Origin: Deltaproteobacteria bacterium RBG_16_64_85
GTDB taxonomy: Bacteria; Desulfobacterota; Deferrimicrobia; Deferrimicrobiales; Deferrimicrobiaceae
Direction of reading: 5' to 3'
NCBI GenBank assembly: GCA_001798885.1
Contig: MGQW01000011.1
Location: 1-44,952 of the forward strand
DNA length: 44,952 bases
Shown: positions 15,884 to 23,606 of the stretch, piece after piece
Layout: the number at the start of each line of letters is the position of its first letter
Position numbering within the stretch: the stretch's first letter is position 1
Position numbers and translations under genes: made by a program
Notes under the pieces: model-generated
The model's database searches: none
Told to the model about the DNA's origin: nothing
Seen by the model: only the letters and a program-made list of their open reading frames with translations

Positions 15884-18307
15884 ATGGTCAAGTCGCTAGT
15901 CGTCGTCGAGTCTCCTGCCAAGGCGAAGACGATACAGAAGATTCTCGGGAAGGGGTACCAGGTTCTCTCTTCCATGGGGCACGTCAAGGATCTCCCCAAG
16001 AGCCGCCTGGGCGTGGACGTCGAAAACGGGTTTGCCCCCACCTACGTCGTCATCAAGGAACGGAAGAAGGTGCTCGGGGAGATCGTCGAGGCGGCGCGCG
16101 CCTCGAAAGCCGTATACCTCGCCCCCGACCCCGACCGCGAAGGGGAGGCGATCGCCTGGCACATTGCCGATGCGATTCAGGCCGACAACGGGAAAAAGAA
16201 GAAGGGAAAGGTAAAGGGGAAGGTAAAGGTAAAGGCGAAGGCGGAGCCGAAGCCGCATCCGGAAATCCGCCGCGTTCTCTTCCACGAAATCACCCGGAAA
16301 GGGATCACGCAAGGGATGGCGGATCCCCGTCCCCTCGACAGGAGCAAGTTCGATTCCCAGCAGGCCCGGCGCATCCTCGACCGGCTCGTGGGATACACGC
16401 TGAGCCCGCTTCTGTGGTCCAAGGTCCGGCGCGGCCTTTCGGCGGGAAGGGTGCAGTCGGTGGCCGTGAAGATCGTGTGTGTCCGGGAGCGGGGAATCGG
16501 GTCTTTTGTCCCGGAGGAGTACTGGTCGTTATCCGCCCGCCTGACGGGGAGCGTTCTGCCGTCCTTCCTTGCGAAACTGGTGGAAGCCGGCGGTGAAAAG
16601 GTGCGGCTCCGTACGGAGCAGGAGACGCTTGTCCTGCGGAAGGCCGTGGAAAGCGGACCCTTCGTGGTGCGGGAGATCCGGAAAAAACTGCGGCGCCGGT
16701 CGGCACCGGCCCCGTTCACCACCTCCAAGCTCCAGCAGGAGGCGGCAAGAGCCCTCCGGATGCCCCCGTACAAGACGATGATGGTGGCCCAGTCCCTTTA
16801 CGAGGGGGTCGACCTACCGGGGGCCGGCCTCGTCGGTCTCATCACGTACATGCGGACCGACTCCGTGCGCGTGGCGGAAGAGGCTCTTGAAGCCGTGAGG
16901 GCCCATATCCGGGCAACCCACGGGGAGGCCTACCTTCCCGAGGCGCCCAACGCCTACCGGAACCGGAAGACCTCCCAGGACGCCCATGAGGCGATCCGGC
17001 CCACATCGGTGGAGCTTTCTCCCGGGAAGCTCAAGCCGATCCTGTCCCGGGACCAGTACCGGCTCTACTCCCTCATCTGGAACCGTTTCGTGGCCTCCCA
17101 GATGGCGCCGGCGGAATTCGAGCAGACGACGATCGATATCCTCTGCGATCCTTCCGGGGGACCTGCGGAAGGGTACCTGTTCCGCGCCACGGGATCGGTG
17201 CCCCGATTCCCGGGATACCTCGAGGTGTACCAGGATGGGGGCAACGGCAACGCACGGCAGAACGGTTCCGGGTCCACCGGGAGGGATGCCTCCGGCGACA
17301 AAGGAGGCGAGAACGGGGACGCGGCGGAAGCGAAGGAGGACGGGAACCTCCTTCCTCTCCTTGCGGAAGGGGAACGGCTGGAGCAAAACGAGCTGGTCGG
17401 GGCCCAGCACTTCACCCAGCCCCCCCCGCGCTTCTCGGAGAGCTCGCTGATCAAGGAGCTGGAGGAGCAGGGGATCGGACGGCCTTCCACGTACGCGGCG
17501 ATCGTCAAGACGATCAAGGATCGCGGATATGTCCGGCTCGAAGAGGGAAAGTTTCAGCCGACGGAGCTCGGCCGGGTCGTGACCGGTCTCCTGGAGGAGA
17601 GCTTTCCCAAGGTCATGGATGTGGCATTCACCGCGCAGATGGAGGAGGAACTCGACCAGATCGAGGAAGGCGAGCGCGAGTTTTCCCTGGCGCTGGAGGG
17701 TTTCTACCAGCCGTTTTCGGAGGAACTCGAGCGCGCCAAGCTCTCGATGCCCAAGGTGAAGGACGAGCTGATCGCCACGGGAATCGCCTGTTCCGCGTGC
17801 GGCGGGGAGATGGTCATCCGGTTCGGGCGCGCGGGGAGGTTCCTTGCCTGCCGGAACTACCCGGAATGCCGCAACACCGCCAACTTCCGGGAGACCGCGG
17901 AGGGGAAGGTCGAGCTGCTCCCCGACGAGGAGGCGGGAGCCGCGTGCGACAAGTGCGGGAAGCCGATGGTGGTCCGGAAATGGAAGGGGGCCCGATACAT
18001 CGCCTGCTCGGGGTATCCCGAGTGCCGGAACAGCCGGCCGTACGCCATCGGGATGACGTGCCCGGAGTGCCGGGAAGGAGAGATCGTCGAGCGGACATCC
18101 CGGATGGGGAAATTCTTCTACAGCTGCTCCCGCTTTCCCGAATGCCGGTTCGCCTCGTGGAGCCGTCTTCTCCCCGAGACGTGCCCGGCGTGCGGCTACA
18201 CCGCGATGGCGGAGAAGGTGCGAAAGGGAGGAAAGACCGAAATCGTTTGCGCGCGCAAGGGGTGCAAGGGGAAGAAGCCGGAGGACGCATGGAACGCGGC
18301 GGGGTAA
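15884..18307 (+). CDS. topA: DNA topoisomerase I
   Basis: 807 residues. Type IA enzyme that relaxes negative supercoils. Toprim motifs are VVVESPAKAKTIQKILG and PDPDREGEAIAWHI; the active-site tyrosine is Tyr322 in LITYMRTDSVRV. SQDAHEAIRPT, ELEEQGIGRPSTYA and a C-terminal run of four cysteine zinc ribbons (starting CSACGGEM, CDKCGKPM, CPECREGE, CPACGYTA) are intact. ATG 15884 follows CGGAGGAAGG; a TTG 18 bases upstream is not needed. Two insertions are odd: a lysine-rich stretch at about 103-123 inside the Toprim domain, and a Gly/Asn/Asp-rich stretch at about 449-487. Confidence 0.97.
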   Translation: MVKSLVVVESPAKAKTIQKILGKGYQVLSSMGHVKDLPKSRLGVDVENGFAPTYVVIKERKKVLGEIVEAARASKAVYLAPDPDREGEAIAWHIADAIQADNGKKKKGKVKGKVKVKAKAEPKPHPEIRRVLFHEITRKGITQGMADPRPLDRSKFDSQQARRILDRLVGYTLSPLLWSKVRRGLSAGRVQSVAVKIVCVRERGIGSFVPEEYWSLSARLTGSVLPSFLAKLVEAGGEKVRLRTEQETLVLRKAVESGPFVVREIRKKLRRRSAPAPFTTSKLQQEAARALRMPPYKTMMVAQSLYEGVDLPGAGLVGLITYMRTDSVRVAEEALEAVRAHIRATHGEAYLPEAPNAYRNRKTSQDAHEAIRPTSVELSPGKLKPILSRDQYRLYSLIWNRFVASQMAPAEFEQTTIDILCDPSGGPAEGYLFRATGSVPRFPGYLEVYQDGGNGNARQNGSGSTGRDASGDKGGENGDAAEAKEDGNLLPLLAEGERLEQNELVGAQHFTQPPPRFSESSLIKELEEQGIGRPSTYAAIVKTIKDRGYVRLEEGKFQPTELGRVVTGLLEESFPKVMDVAFTAQMEEELDQIEEGEREFSLALEGFYQPFSEELERAKLSMPKVKDELIATGIACSACGGEMVIRFGRAGRFLACRNYPECRNTANFRETAEGKVELLPDEEAGAACDKCGKPMVVRKWKGARYIACSGYPECRNSRPYAIGMTCPECREGEIVERTSRMGKFFYSCSRFPECRFASWSRLLPETCPACGYTAMAEKVRKGGKTEIVCARKGCKGKKPEDAWNAAG

Positions 18308-18311
18308 ACGG

Positions 18312-19700
18312 TTGAAAGCCTGCATCCTCGTTGTCGATGACGAGCAGAGCCTCCGGCAATTCTTAAAGATCTTCCTGCAAAAGGAAGGATACAGGGTGGA
18401 CGTGGCCGCCTCCCTTGCGGATGCCGAGAAGGCCATCGGCGAAAACGTCTTCGATCTCGTCCTCACGGACATGCGGATGACTGCGCCGGACGACGGCCTC
18501 AAGGTCATCCGCGCGGCGATCCAGAGGACACCTTCCACGCAAGTGATCGTGATGACCGCCTACGCCACGATCGAGGGGGCGGTCGAAGCCATCAAGCAGG
18601 GCGCCTACAACTACATCGTCAAGCCGTTCGGCAATCAGGACCTGCGCAACCTCATCCAGGGAGCGCTGGCCACCAAGGATGTTGCCGTGGAGCGGCGAAG
18701 GGCCCTTCGAGAGGAGGTCCAGGGGAAGTCCTCCTTCGAGGGGATCGTCGGCCGCAGCGAGGCGATGCTCAAGGTCTACGAGCTGGTCGACCGGGTCGCC
18801 CCCACCAACGCCAACGTGATGATCCTGGGGGAGAGCGGAACCGGGAAGGAGCTGATCGCCTCCGCGCTGCACTCCCGGAGCGAACGGAAGGACGCCCCGT
18901 TCGTCGCGATCAACTGCGCGGCGATACCCGAAACGCTGATGGAGAGCGAGCTGTTCGGGCACATGCGGGGGGCGTTCACCGGCGCGGTCCAGACGAAGCG
19001 GGGGCTTTTCGAGGCCGCTCACCGGGGGACGCTGTTCCTGGACGAAGTAGGCGAGATCCCGTCGAGCATGCAGAGCAAGCTGCTGCGCGCGATCCAGGAG
19101 CGGTCGTTCCGGAGGATCGGCGGAAACGAGGACCTCTCCATCGACGTGCGGATCGTGTGCGCCTCCAAGCGGGATCTCGAGGAGGAGATGAAGGCCGGGC
19201 GTTTCCGGGACGACCTCTACTTCCGGCTTCACGTCATCCAGATCGTCGTCCCCCCCCTGCGGGAGCGGAGGGAGGACATCCTCCCCCTGGCGATGCACTT
19301 CCTCGGAAAATTCGCAAAACAGATGGAGAAGACGATCTCGCGGATCGACGGCGAGGCGATGCGGGCGCTTCTGGCCTACGACTACCCGGGGAACGTGCGG
19401 GAGCTGGAAAACATTATGGAGCGGGCGACAATTATAGAGACAAAAGACGTCATATCCGTGGCATCCCTCCCCCCAAATGTGACAAAAATTGACAGTTCCC
19501 GCGAGGGGATCGTCCCCCTCTACCCGGAAATTTTCGACGTTGAAGGGACATCCCTGGATGCCCTGGTCGACCGGTTGGAAAAAGAGCTCCTCCTGAAAGC
19601 GCTTGAGCGCGCCGGGGGGAACAGGACCGAGGCCGCAAAACTCCTGAATATTTCCTTCCGTTCCATGCGTTACCGCCTCGACAAGCACGGAATCGAGTAA
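18312..19700 (+). CDS. sigma-54-dependent response regulator (NtrC/PilR type)
   Basis: 462 residues. A receiver domain (1-120; VVDD, phospho-acceptor Asp53 in LTDMRM) and a AAA+ domain with [11 protein letters not shown] (Walker A), canonical GAFTGA sigma-54 contact loop and LFLDEVGEI, then a Fis-type helix-turn-helix (RTEAAKLLNISFRSMRYRLDK). Start is TTG 18312, 4 bases after the topA stop. It stands directly before a pilin with a sigma-54 promoter and no kinase gene is adjacent, so its likely targets are the two pilin promoters. A second such regulator, next to a kinase, lies at 25850, so the name pilR could apply to either. Confidence 0.93.
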   Translation: MKACILVVDDEQSLRQFLKIFLQKEGYRVDVAASLADAEKAIGENVFDLVLTDMRMTAPDDGLKVIRAAIQRTPSTQVIVMTAYATIEGAVEAIKQGAYNYIVKPFGNQDLRNLIQGALATKDVAVERRRALREEVQGKSSFEGIVGRSEAMLKVYELVDRVAPTNANVMILGESGTGKELIASALHSRSERKDAPFVAINCAAIPETLMESELFGHMRGAFTGAVQTKRGLFEAAHRGTLFLDEVGEIPSSMQSKLLRAIQERSFRRIGGNEDLSIDVRIVCASKRDLEEEMKAGRFRDDLYFRLHVIQIVVPPLRERREDILPLAMHFLGKFAKQMEKTISRIDGEAMRALLAYDYPGNVRELENIMERATIIETKDVISVASLPPNVTKIDSSREGIVPLYPEIFDVEGTSLDALVDRLEKELLLKALERAGGNRTEAAKLLNISFRSMRYRLDKHGIE

Positions 19701-19716
19701 AGGCACGGATTCTGCT
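19701..19716 (+). promoter_or_regulatory. sigma-54 promoter of the first pilin
   Basis: AGGCACGGATTCTGCT: the invariant GG (19702-19703) and GC (19714-19715) are separated by exactly 10 bases, and GGCACG-N4-CTGCT is close to the consensus TGGCACG-N4-TTGCT. It starts right after the stop of the sigma-54 activator gene. The predicted transcript start is near 19727, about 38 bases before the pilin ATG. Confidence 0.8.
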
Positions 19717-19764
19717 AGACTTTTTCCCCGTAAATCGCCGGAATCCCGAAGGGTCGGTAGAATC

Positions 19765-20205
19765 ATGAAGGAAAACAGTGGGTTCACGCTGATCGAGTTG
19801 ATGCTCGTCGTGGCCGTCGTTGCCCTCCTGGCGGCGATCGCGATCCCCAATTACCTGAAATTCGTCGGCAAGACCCGCCGTGCCGAGGTGAAATACAACC
19901 TTGAGGCAATCTTCAAGGCCGAGGTCTCATGGTGCGGCGAAAGGAACGTTTTCAATAGTGATTTCAATTCGATACGCTGGAAACCCGTTGGCGCGATTTA
20001 TTACTATACCTTCTCGCTGGGGGCGGGGACCGAAGGCTTGTCCGTCGCCGCGAATCCGATGCCGGCCGCCGCGGTTCCGTTCGCAAATGACAACGCGTTC
20101 GCCGCCTACGGGTGGGGCAATATCGATTCCGACGCAACGGTCGACGTCTGGCACATCGACGAACGGAATAACCTGGTTAACGACGTCGACGACCTCGCTT
20201 CGTGA
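19765..20205 (+). CDS. type IV pilin, first paralogue
   Basis: 146 residues. Short leader MKENSG, cleavage before Phe, then FTLIELMLVVAVVALLAAIA with Glu5 needed for assembly; mature length 140. The globular part begins YLKFVGKTRRAEVKYNLEA and ends TVDVWHIDERNNLVNDVDDL. It has a single cysteine (mature position 51, in SWCGERN), so no D-region disulfide can form within the subunit. It is clearly related to the next gene over its whole length, with similar endings (DVWHIDER versus DGWYINEK), which suggests tandem duplication followed by strong divergence. It could be the major pilin, a minor pilin or a pseudopilin; the two cannot be told apart from sequence alone. Confidence 0.9.
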   Translation: MKENSGFTLIELMLVVAVVALLAAIAIPNYLKFVGKTRRAEVKYNLEAIFKAEVSWCGERNVFNSDFNSIRWKPVGAIYYYTFSLGAGTEGLSVAANPMPAAAVPFANDNAFAAYGWGNIDSDATVDVWHIDERNNLVNDVDDLAS

Positions 20206-20208
20206 GTG

Positions 20209-20224
20209 TGGCACGAGAGTTGCT
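20209..20224 (+). promoter_or_regulatory. sigma-54 promoter of the second pilin (perfect consensus core)
   Basis: TGGCACGAGAGTTGCT matches the -24/-12 consensus TGGCACG-N4-TTGCT at every defined base. GG (20210-20211) and GC (20222-20223) are 10 bases apart. It begins 3 bases after the first pilin stop. The predicted start is near 20235, 38 bases before the second pilin ATG, the same spacing as for the first pilin. Confidence 0.92.
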
Positions 20225-20272
20225 TTTGTTGAGGTTAGAAAAATTATAACCCGCAAGGGAAAGGAGAAAACC

Positions 20273-20785
20273 ATGTTGAAAGGAAAAAAGGGATTCACCC
20301 TGATCGAGCTGATGATCGTCGTCGCGATCATCGGTATCCTCGCGGCTATCGCCATCCCGAACTTCCTCAAGTTCCAGGCGAAGTCGAAACAGTCGGAGGC
20401 CAAGACGAACCTCGGTGCGATCTTTACCGGAGAGCTGGCCTACTTCGGCGAGCAAAACATGTACGGCAATTTCCCACAGATCAATTGGTCGCCCTCGGGC
20501 ACTCCCAGGTATCACTTTTCGGTGGGCACCTGGGTTCTCGCCGGAGACAACGTGAATGTGGGAGCCGCGACCGCGGGATACACGGAAGCTTCGTGGGCCG
20601 CAAACCTGAACAACGCAATGGACAACGGGGTGCTGATCAGTGGGACGCCAACTATAGGATATACAGTTACGTCTCCCTTCACCTTCACCGCCGGCGCCAG
20701 CGGGAAAATCAGTAACAGCGCGACAATGGATGGCTGGTATATCAACGAGAAGCGGATCCTTGTCTGGTCGGCTGACGGAACCTAA
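20273..20785 (+). CDS. pilA: type IV pilin, second paralogue (probable major pilin PilA)
   Basis: 170 residues from ATG 20273 with AAGGAG 6 bases upstream. Leader MLKGKKG, then mature FTLIELMIVVAIIGILAAIA (163 residues). The stretch KFQAKSKQSEAKTNLGAIF closely follows the myxobacterial PilA pattern. The C-terminal part is rich in Gly/Ser/Thr and ends TMDGWYINEKRILVW. It contains no cysteine. The stronger ribosome-binding site and perfect sigma-54 promoter make it the better candidate for the major subunit. Mature aromatics at 1, 24, 27, 51 and 57 coincide with those of Geobacter PilA, though 24, 51 and 57 are common among type IVa pilins. Confidence 0.93.
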   Translation: MLKGKKGFTLIELMIVVAIIGILAAIAIPNFLKFQAKSKQSEAKTNLGAIFTGELAYFGEQNMYGNFPQINWSPSGTPRYHFSVGTWVLAGDNVNVGAATAGYTEASWAANLNNAMDNGVLISGTPTIGYTVTSPFTFTAGASGKISNSATMDGWYINEKRILVWSADGT

Positions 20786-20824
20786 TCGGAACACAGGAAC
20801 GAATCCCCGGGTATGGGGAAACAG

Positions 20825-20853
20825 GGGGCGCTTCGGCGCCCCTTGGTGTTTTT
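20825..20853 (+). terminator. Rho-independent terminator after the pilin genes
   Basis: Stem GGGGCGC (20825-20831), tetraloop TTCG, stem GCGCCCC (20836-20842), then TTGGTG and five T (20849-20853). A seven-base-pair GC stem with a UUCG loop is very stable. It separates highly expressed pilin transcripts from the exporter genes. Confidence 0.85.
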
Positions 20854-20864
20854 CCGGGACGATC

Positions 20865-20893
20865 TTGCGAATCGCGGGAAGCCACTGTATCGT
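20865..20893 (+). promoter_or_regulatory. putative sigma-70 promoter for the pilG-like operon
   Basis: TTGCGA at 20865-20870 and TATCGT at 20888-20893 with a 17-base spacer, just downstream of the pilin terminator. A start near 20900 precedes the ATG at 20949. Each hexamer matches consensus at four positions. Confidence 0.4.
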
Positions 20894-20948
20894 ATCCCCG
20901 GGGCGGACGCCGCAGGGCGATTCCGCGAAAAGGACCGGGTGAGGATCG

Positions 20949-21869
20949 ATGACAGGGCATGCCCGGGACACGGAGGGAGAGGTTTCTGAAGGATTGAGCG
21001 TGTCCACTAGGGGAGTGTGGGGCGGGGCGGCCGTTCTCGCCCTCCTGGTTTCCATGGGTTTCTCCTGGAGGTTGCTTCTGGAGCGTCCTTTGTCGGAGAC
21101 CGGCAGGGAGGGGCGGGAGAGGCCGGGCCTGCTCGCGGCGGTCAGCAAACGACCGTCCTTCTCCTTCGGGTTCCAAAATTTTCTGGCCGACGTTGTCTGG
21201 CTGGAGGCGGTCCAGGTGTCGGGGAACCTGAAGATGACCCCGGCGGATTACGACCGGCTTTATCAACTTCTGAACGTCGTGGCGAACTTCGACCCGAAAT
21301 TCGAAATTCCCTATCTCCTGGGCGGACTGGTCCTGGGGGAATCGCCGCTCCACGCGGGAGAGGCGTTGCGGGTTTTCGATCGCGGAAAGACGCACCACCC
21401 TGCCGACTGGCGTTTTCCCTTCTACATGGGGTTCACCCACTACTTTTCCGTTGGCGACCCGGAAAAGGCGGGAGCGGCAATGGCGGAGGCGGCGCGGTTG
21501 CCCGGGAGCCCGGCCTACCTGCCGGGACTCGCGTCCCGGATGCTGTCGGAGGCGAGGAAACCGGAGACTGCGATGGCCCTGCTGGAGACGATCGCCCGGC
21601 AGGAGAACGACCCCGCGCGGCGGTCGGTGCTGGAGCGAAGGATCCGGGAAGTCGCCGTCGAGCGGGATCTTCAGATCCTGGAGAGCGCCGTGGAACGATA
21701 TCGCCGGAAGACGGGAACCGTACCGGAAAATCTGGCCGATCTCGTCCGGGAGGGAATCCTCGCGGCGGTCCCTGCGGAACCCAACGGCGGAAGATACCTG
21801 CTGGAGAGGGGAGGAAAGGTGCGCAGCGACCGGGTTGCGCAGCGGTTGCGGGTGTTTCGGACGCGATGA
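20949..21869 (+). CDS. membrane-anchored TPR-like protein in PilG position
   Basis: 306 residues from ATG 20949 behind GAGG. One membrane segment at about 22-45 (GVWGGAAVLALLVSMGFSW) and then helical repeats: FLADVVWLEAVQVSGN, YQLLNVVANFDPKFEIPYLLGGLVLG, HAGEALRVFDRGKTHHPADWRFPFYMGF and PEKAGAAMAEAARLPGS look like tetratricopeptide-type units. It is followed, with overlap, by an ABC ATPase and a permease. In Myxococcus xanthus the genes after pilA are pilG, pilH and pilI with this same makeup and are needed for pilus formation. Assignment to PilG rests on this order; I cannot confirm homology by eye. Confidence 0.75.
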   Translation: MTGHARDTEGEVSEGLSVSTRGVWGGAAVLALLVSMGFSWRLLLERPLSETGREGRERPGLLAAVSKRPSFSFGFQNFLADVVWLEAVQVSGNLKMTPADYDRLYQLLNVVANFDPKFEIPYLLGGLVLGESPLHAGEALRVFDRGKTHHPADWRFPFYMGFTHYFSVGDPEKAGAAMAEAARLPGSPAYLPGLASRMLSEARKPETAMALLETIARQENDPARRSVLERRIREVAVERDLQILESAVERYRRKTGTVPENLADLVREGILAAVPAEPNGGRYLLERGGKVRSDRVAQRLRVFRTR

Positions 21870-22828
21870 AGGGCGATCGCCGGATCCTCGCCATCGAGGG
21901 GCTCACGAAGTCCTACCCGACGGGCTTCTGGAGAAAGCCCGTCCGTGTGCTGTCGGACCTCTCCTGCGAAGTCCACGAGAACGAGATCGTGGGATTCCTG
22001 GGTCCCAACGGCGCCGGGAAGACCACCACGTTCAAGATCCTGAACCGGCTGGCCTTCCCGGACGCGGGGAAAGTGACCCTGTTCGGGGAGGACATCCAGG
22101 GTAGGAAAGAGTTCCGCCGCCGCATCGGCTTCATGCCGGAGCAGCCCTACTTCTACGAGTACCTCACGGGCGGAGAGTTCCTGCACCTGTGCGGGCAGCT
22201 GTGCGGGATGCCGCGCGGGGAGACGGAGTCCCGCTCTTCGGAGCTCCTCTCCCGGGTCGGGCTTTCGGGGGCCCGGGAAACCGCAATCCGGAAATACTCG
22301 AAGGGGATGATGCAGCGGCTGGGGCTGGCCCAGGCGCTGCTGCACGACCCGGAACTCGTGATCCTCGACGAGCCGATGTCCGGGCTGGACCCCATGGGCA
22401 GGATGGAAGTGCGCGGCCTCATCCGGGAGCTCAAGGCGGCGGGAAAAACCGTGTTCTTCAGCTCCCACATCCTTTCCGACGTGGAGGCGCTTTGCGACCG
22501 GGTCATCATGCTGCACAAGGGGAGGAAGGTGGCGGAGGGCCGGGTGGAGGAACTGATCGGGGCGGAGACTCTCTACATCGAGCTGGTCGTCTCGCCGGCC
22601 CTGGCAAAGGACCGTCTCGCGGCGGCGGGGATTCCCCCGGACGCCGGGTACGCGCAGGGGGATCTTCTCGTGCTGCGGGCGCCCGGCAGCGAGAAGGCCA
22701 ACCTTTGGATGGGGAGCCTCCTCCGGGAGGGATGCGCGGTGCTCTCCTGCGTCCCCGTGAAGAAGGGACTCGAGGAGATTTTCCTGGAGCGGGTGGGGGA
22801 TGCCGACGCGGAAGGGAAAGAGGCCTGA
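21866..22828 (+). CDS. pilH: ABC transporter ATP-binding protein (PilH-like)
   Basis: 320 residues, ATG 21866 overlapping the upstream stop by 4 bases. Intact motifs: Walker A GPNGAGKTTT, Q-loop IGFMPEQPYF, signature YSKGMMQRLGLAQ, Walker B LVILDEPMSGLDP and H-loop SSHIL. The roughly 80-residue C-terminal tail after the ATPase (about 235-320) is common in CcmA/NatA-type exporters. With the next gene it forms an ABC exporter inside the pilus locus, matching the pilH/pilI pair of Myxococcus. The transported substrate is not known from sequence. Confidence 0.85.
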   Translation: MKGDRRILAIEGLTKSYPTGFWRKPVRVLSDLSCEVHENEIVGFLGPNGAGKTTTFKILNRLAFPDAGKVTLFGEDIQGRKEFRRRIGFMPEQPYFYEYLTGGEFLHLCGQLCGMPRGETESRSSELLSRVGLSGARETAIRKYSKGMMQRLGLAQALLHDPELVILDEPMSGLDPMGRMEVRGLIRELKAAGKTVFFSSHILSDVEALCDRVIMLHKGRKVAEGRVEELIGAETLYIELVVSPALAKDRLAAAGIPPDAGYAQGDLLVLRAPGSEKANLWMGSLLREGCAVLSCVPVKKGLEEIFLERVGDADAEGKEA

Positions 22829-22829
22829 C

Positions 22830-23606
22830 GTGGTCCGCAGGGTCCTCTCCATCGCCGCCAACACCTTCCGGGAGACGATCCGGAACAAGATCCTCTACGC
22901 GATCCTGGCCTTCGCTCTCTTCGTCATCGGCACGACCTTCTTCCTCGCCGACCTCTCCATCGGAGATTTCACCCGGATCATCGCCGACATGGGGCTGGCC
23001 AGCATCCACGTGTTCGGTGTCATCATGGCGGTCTTCCTCGGGATCACGCTGGTCAGCAACGAGGTGGACCGCAAGACCATCTACCTCATCCTCTCCAAGC
23101 CGGTGCGGCGCTTCGAGTTCATCTTGGGCAAGACGCTCGGCCTGAACTTCACGCTGGCCCTCACGACGCTTGCGATGGCGACGGTCCTGTTCCTCGTGCA
23201 CCTGGCGTACCGGTACGGGGGGAGGGTGGAGCCCGGCATCTTCGTCGCCTCCGCGGGGATCTTCATGGAGCTGGTTCTGCTGACGTGCCTGGCCACTCTC
23301 TTTTCAACCTTCACCACCCCGGTCCTGAGCGCCATTTTCACCATCTCCCTGTTCCTCGTCGGGCACGTGACGAACTACCTCTATGTCCTGGGGGACCGGT
23401 CGCATGCGGCGGCGGTGCGGTGGGGCAGCCGGGCCCTGTTCTACCTCCTGCCGAACCTGGAGAATTTCAACTGGAAGAACGAGGTCGTCTACGGCGGGGC
23501 GCGATCGTTCGCCGTTCCGGGACTCGCCGCCGGCTACCTCGTCCTTTACAGCGCCGGGGTGCTCATCCTGGCGTGCCTTCTCTTTTCCCGCAAGGACTTC
23601 AAGTGA
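22830..23606 (+). CDS. pilI: ABC transporter permease (PilI-like, ABC-2 type)
   Basis: 258 residues from GTG 22830, chosen because AGAGG lies just upstream and it begins right after the ATPase stop; ATG 22800 would overlap by 29 bases and add a charged stretch. About six membrane segments are visible, including ILYAILAFALFVIGTTFFL, HVFGVIMAVFLGITLV, LALTTLAMATVLFLVHLAY and YLVLYSAGVLILACLLF. SNEVDRKTIYLILSKPVRRFEF is typical of ABC-2 permeases. It partners with the ATPase upstream and its stop overlaps the pilD start. Confidence 0.85.
   Translation: MVRRVLSIAANTFRETIRNKILYAILAFALFVIGTTFFLADLSIGDFTRIIADMGLASIHVFGVIMAVFLGITLVSNEVDRKTIYLILSKPVRRFEFILGKTLGLNFTLALTTLAMATVLFLVHLAYRYGGRVEPGIFVASAGIFMELVLLTCLATLFSTFTTPVLSAIFTISLFLVGHVTNYLYVLGDRSHAAAVRWGSRALFYLLPNLENFNWKNEVVYGGARSFAVPGLAAGYLVLYSAGVLILACLLFSRKDFK

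Noticed and set aside
16190-16255. Repeats in topA as a CRISPR or mobile-element remnant
   Set aside because: Units are 6-8 bases, in frame and inside a coding domain; there are no spacers or leader.
20273-20785. Claiming the second pilin is an electrically conductive pilin
   Set aside because: Shared aromatic positions are partly general to type IVa pilins and sequence alone cannot show conductivity.
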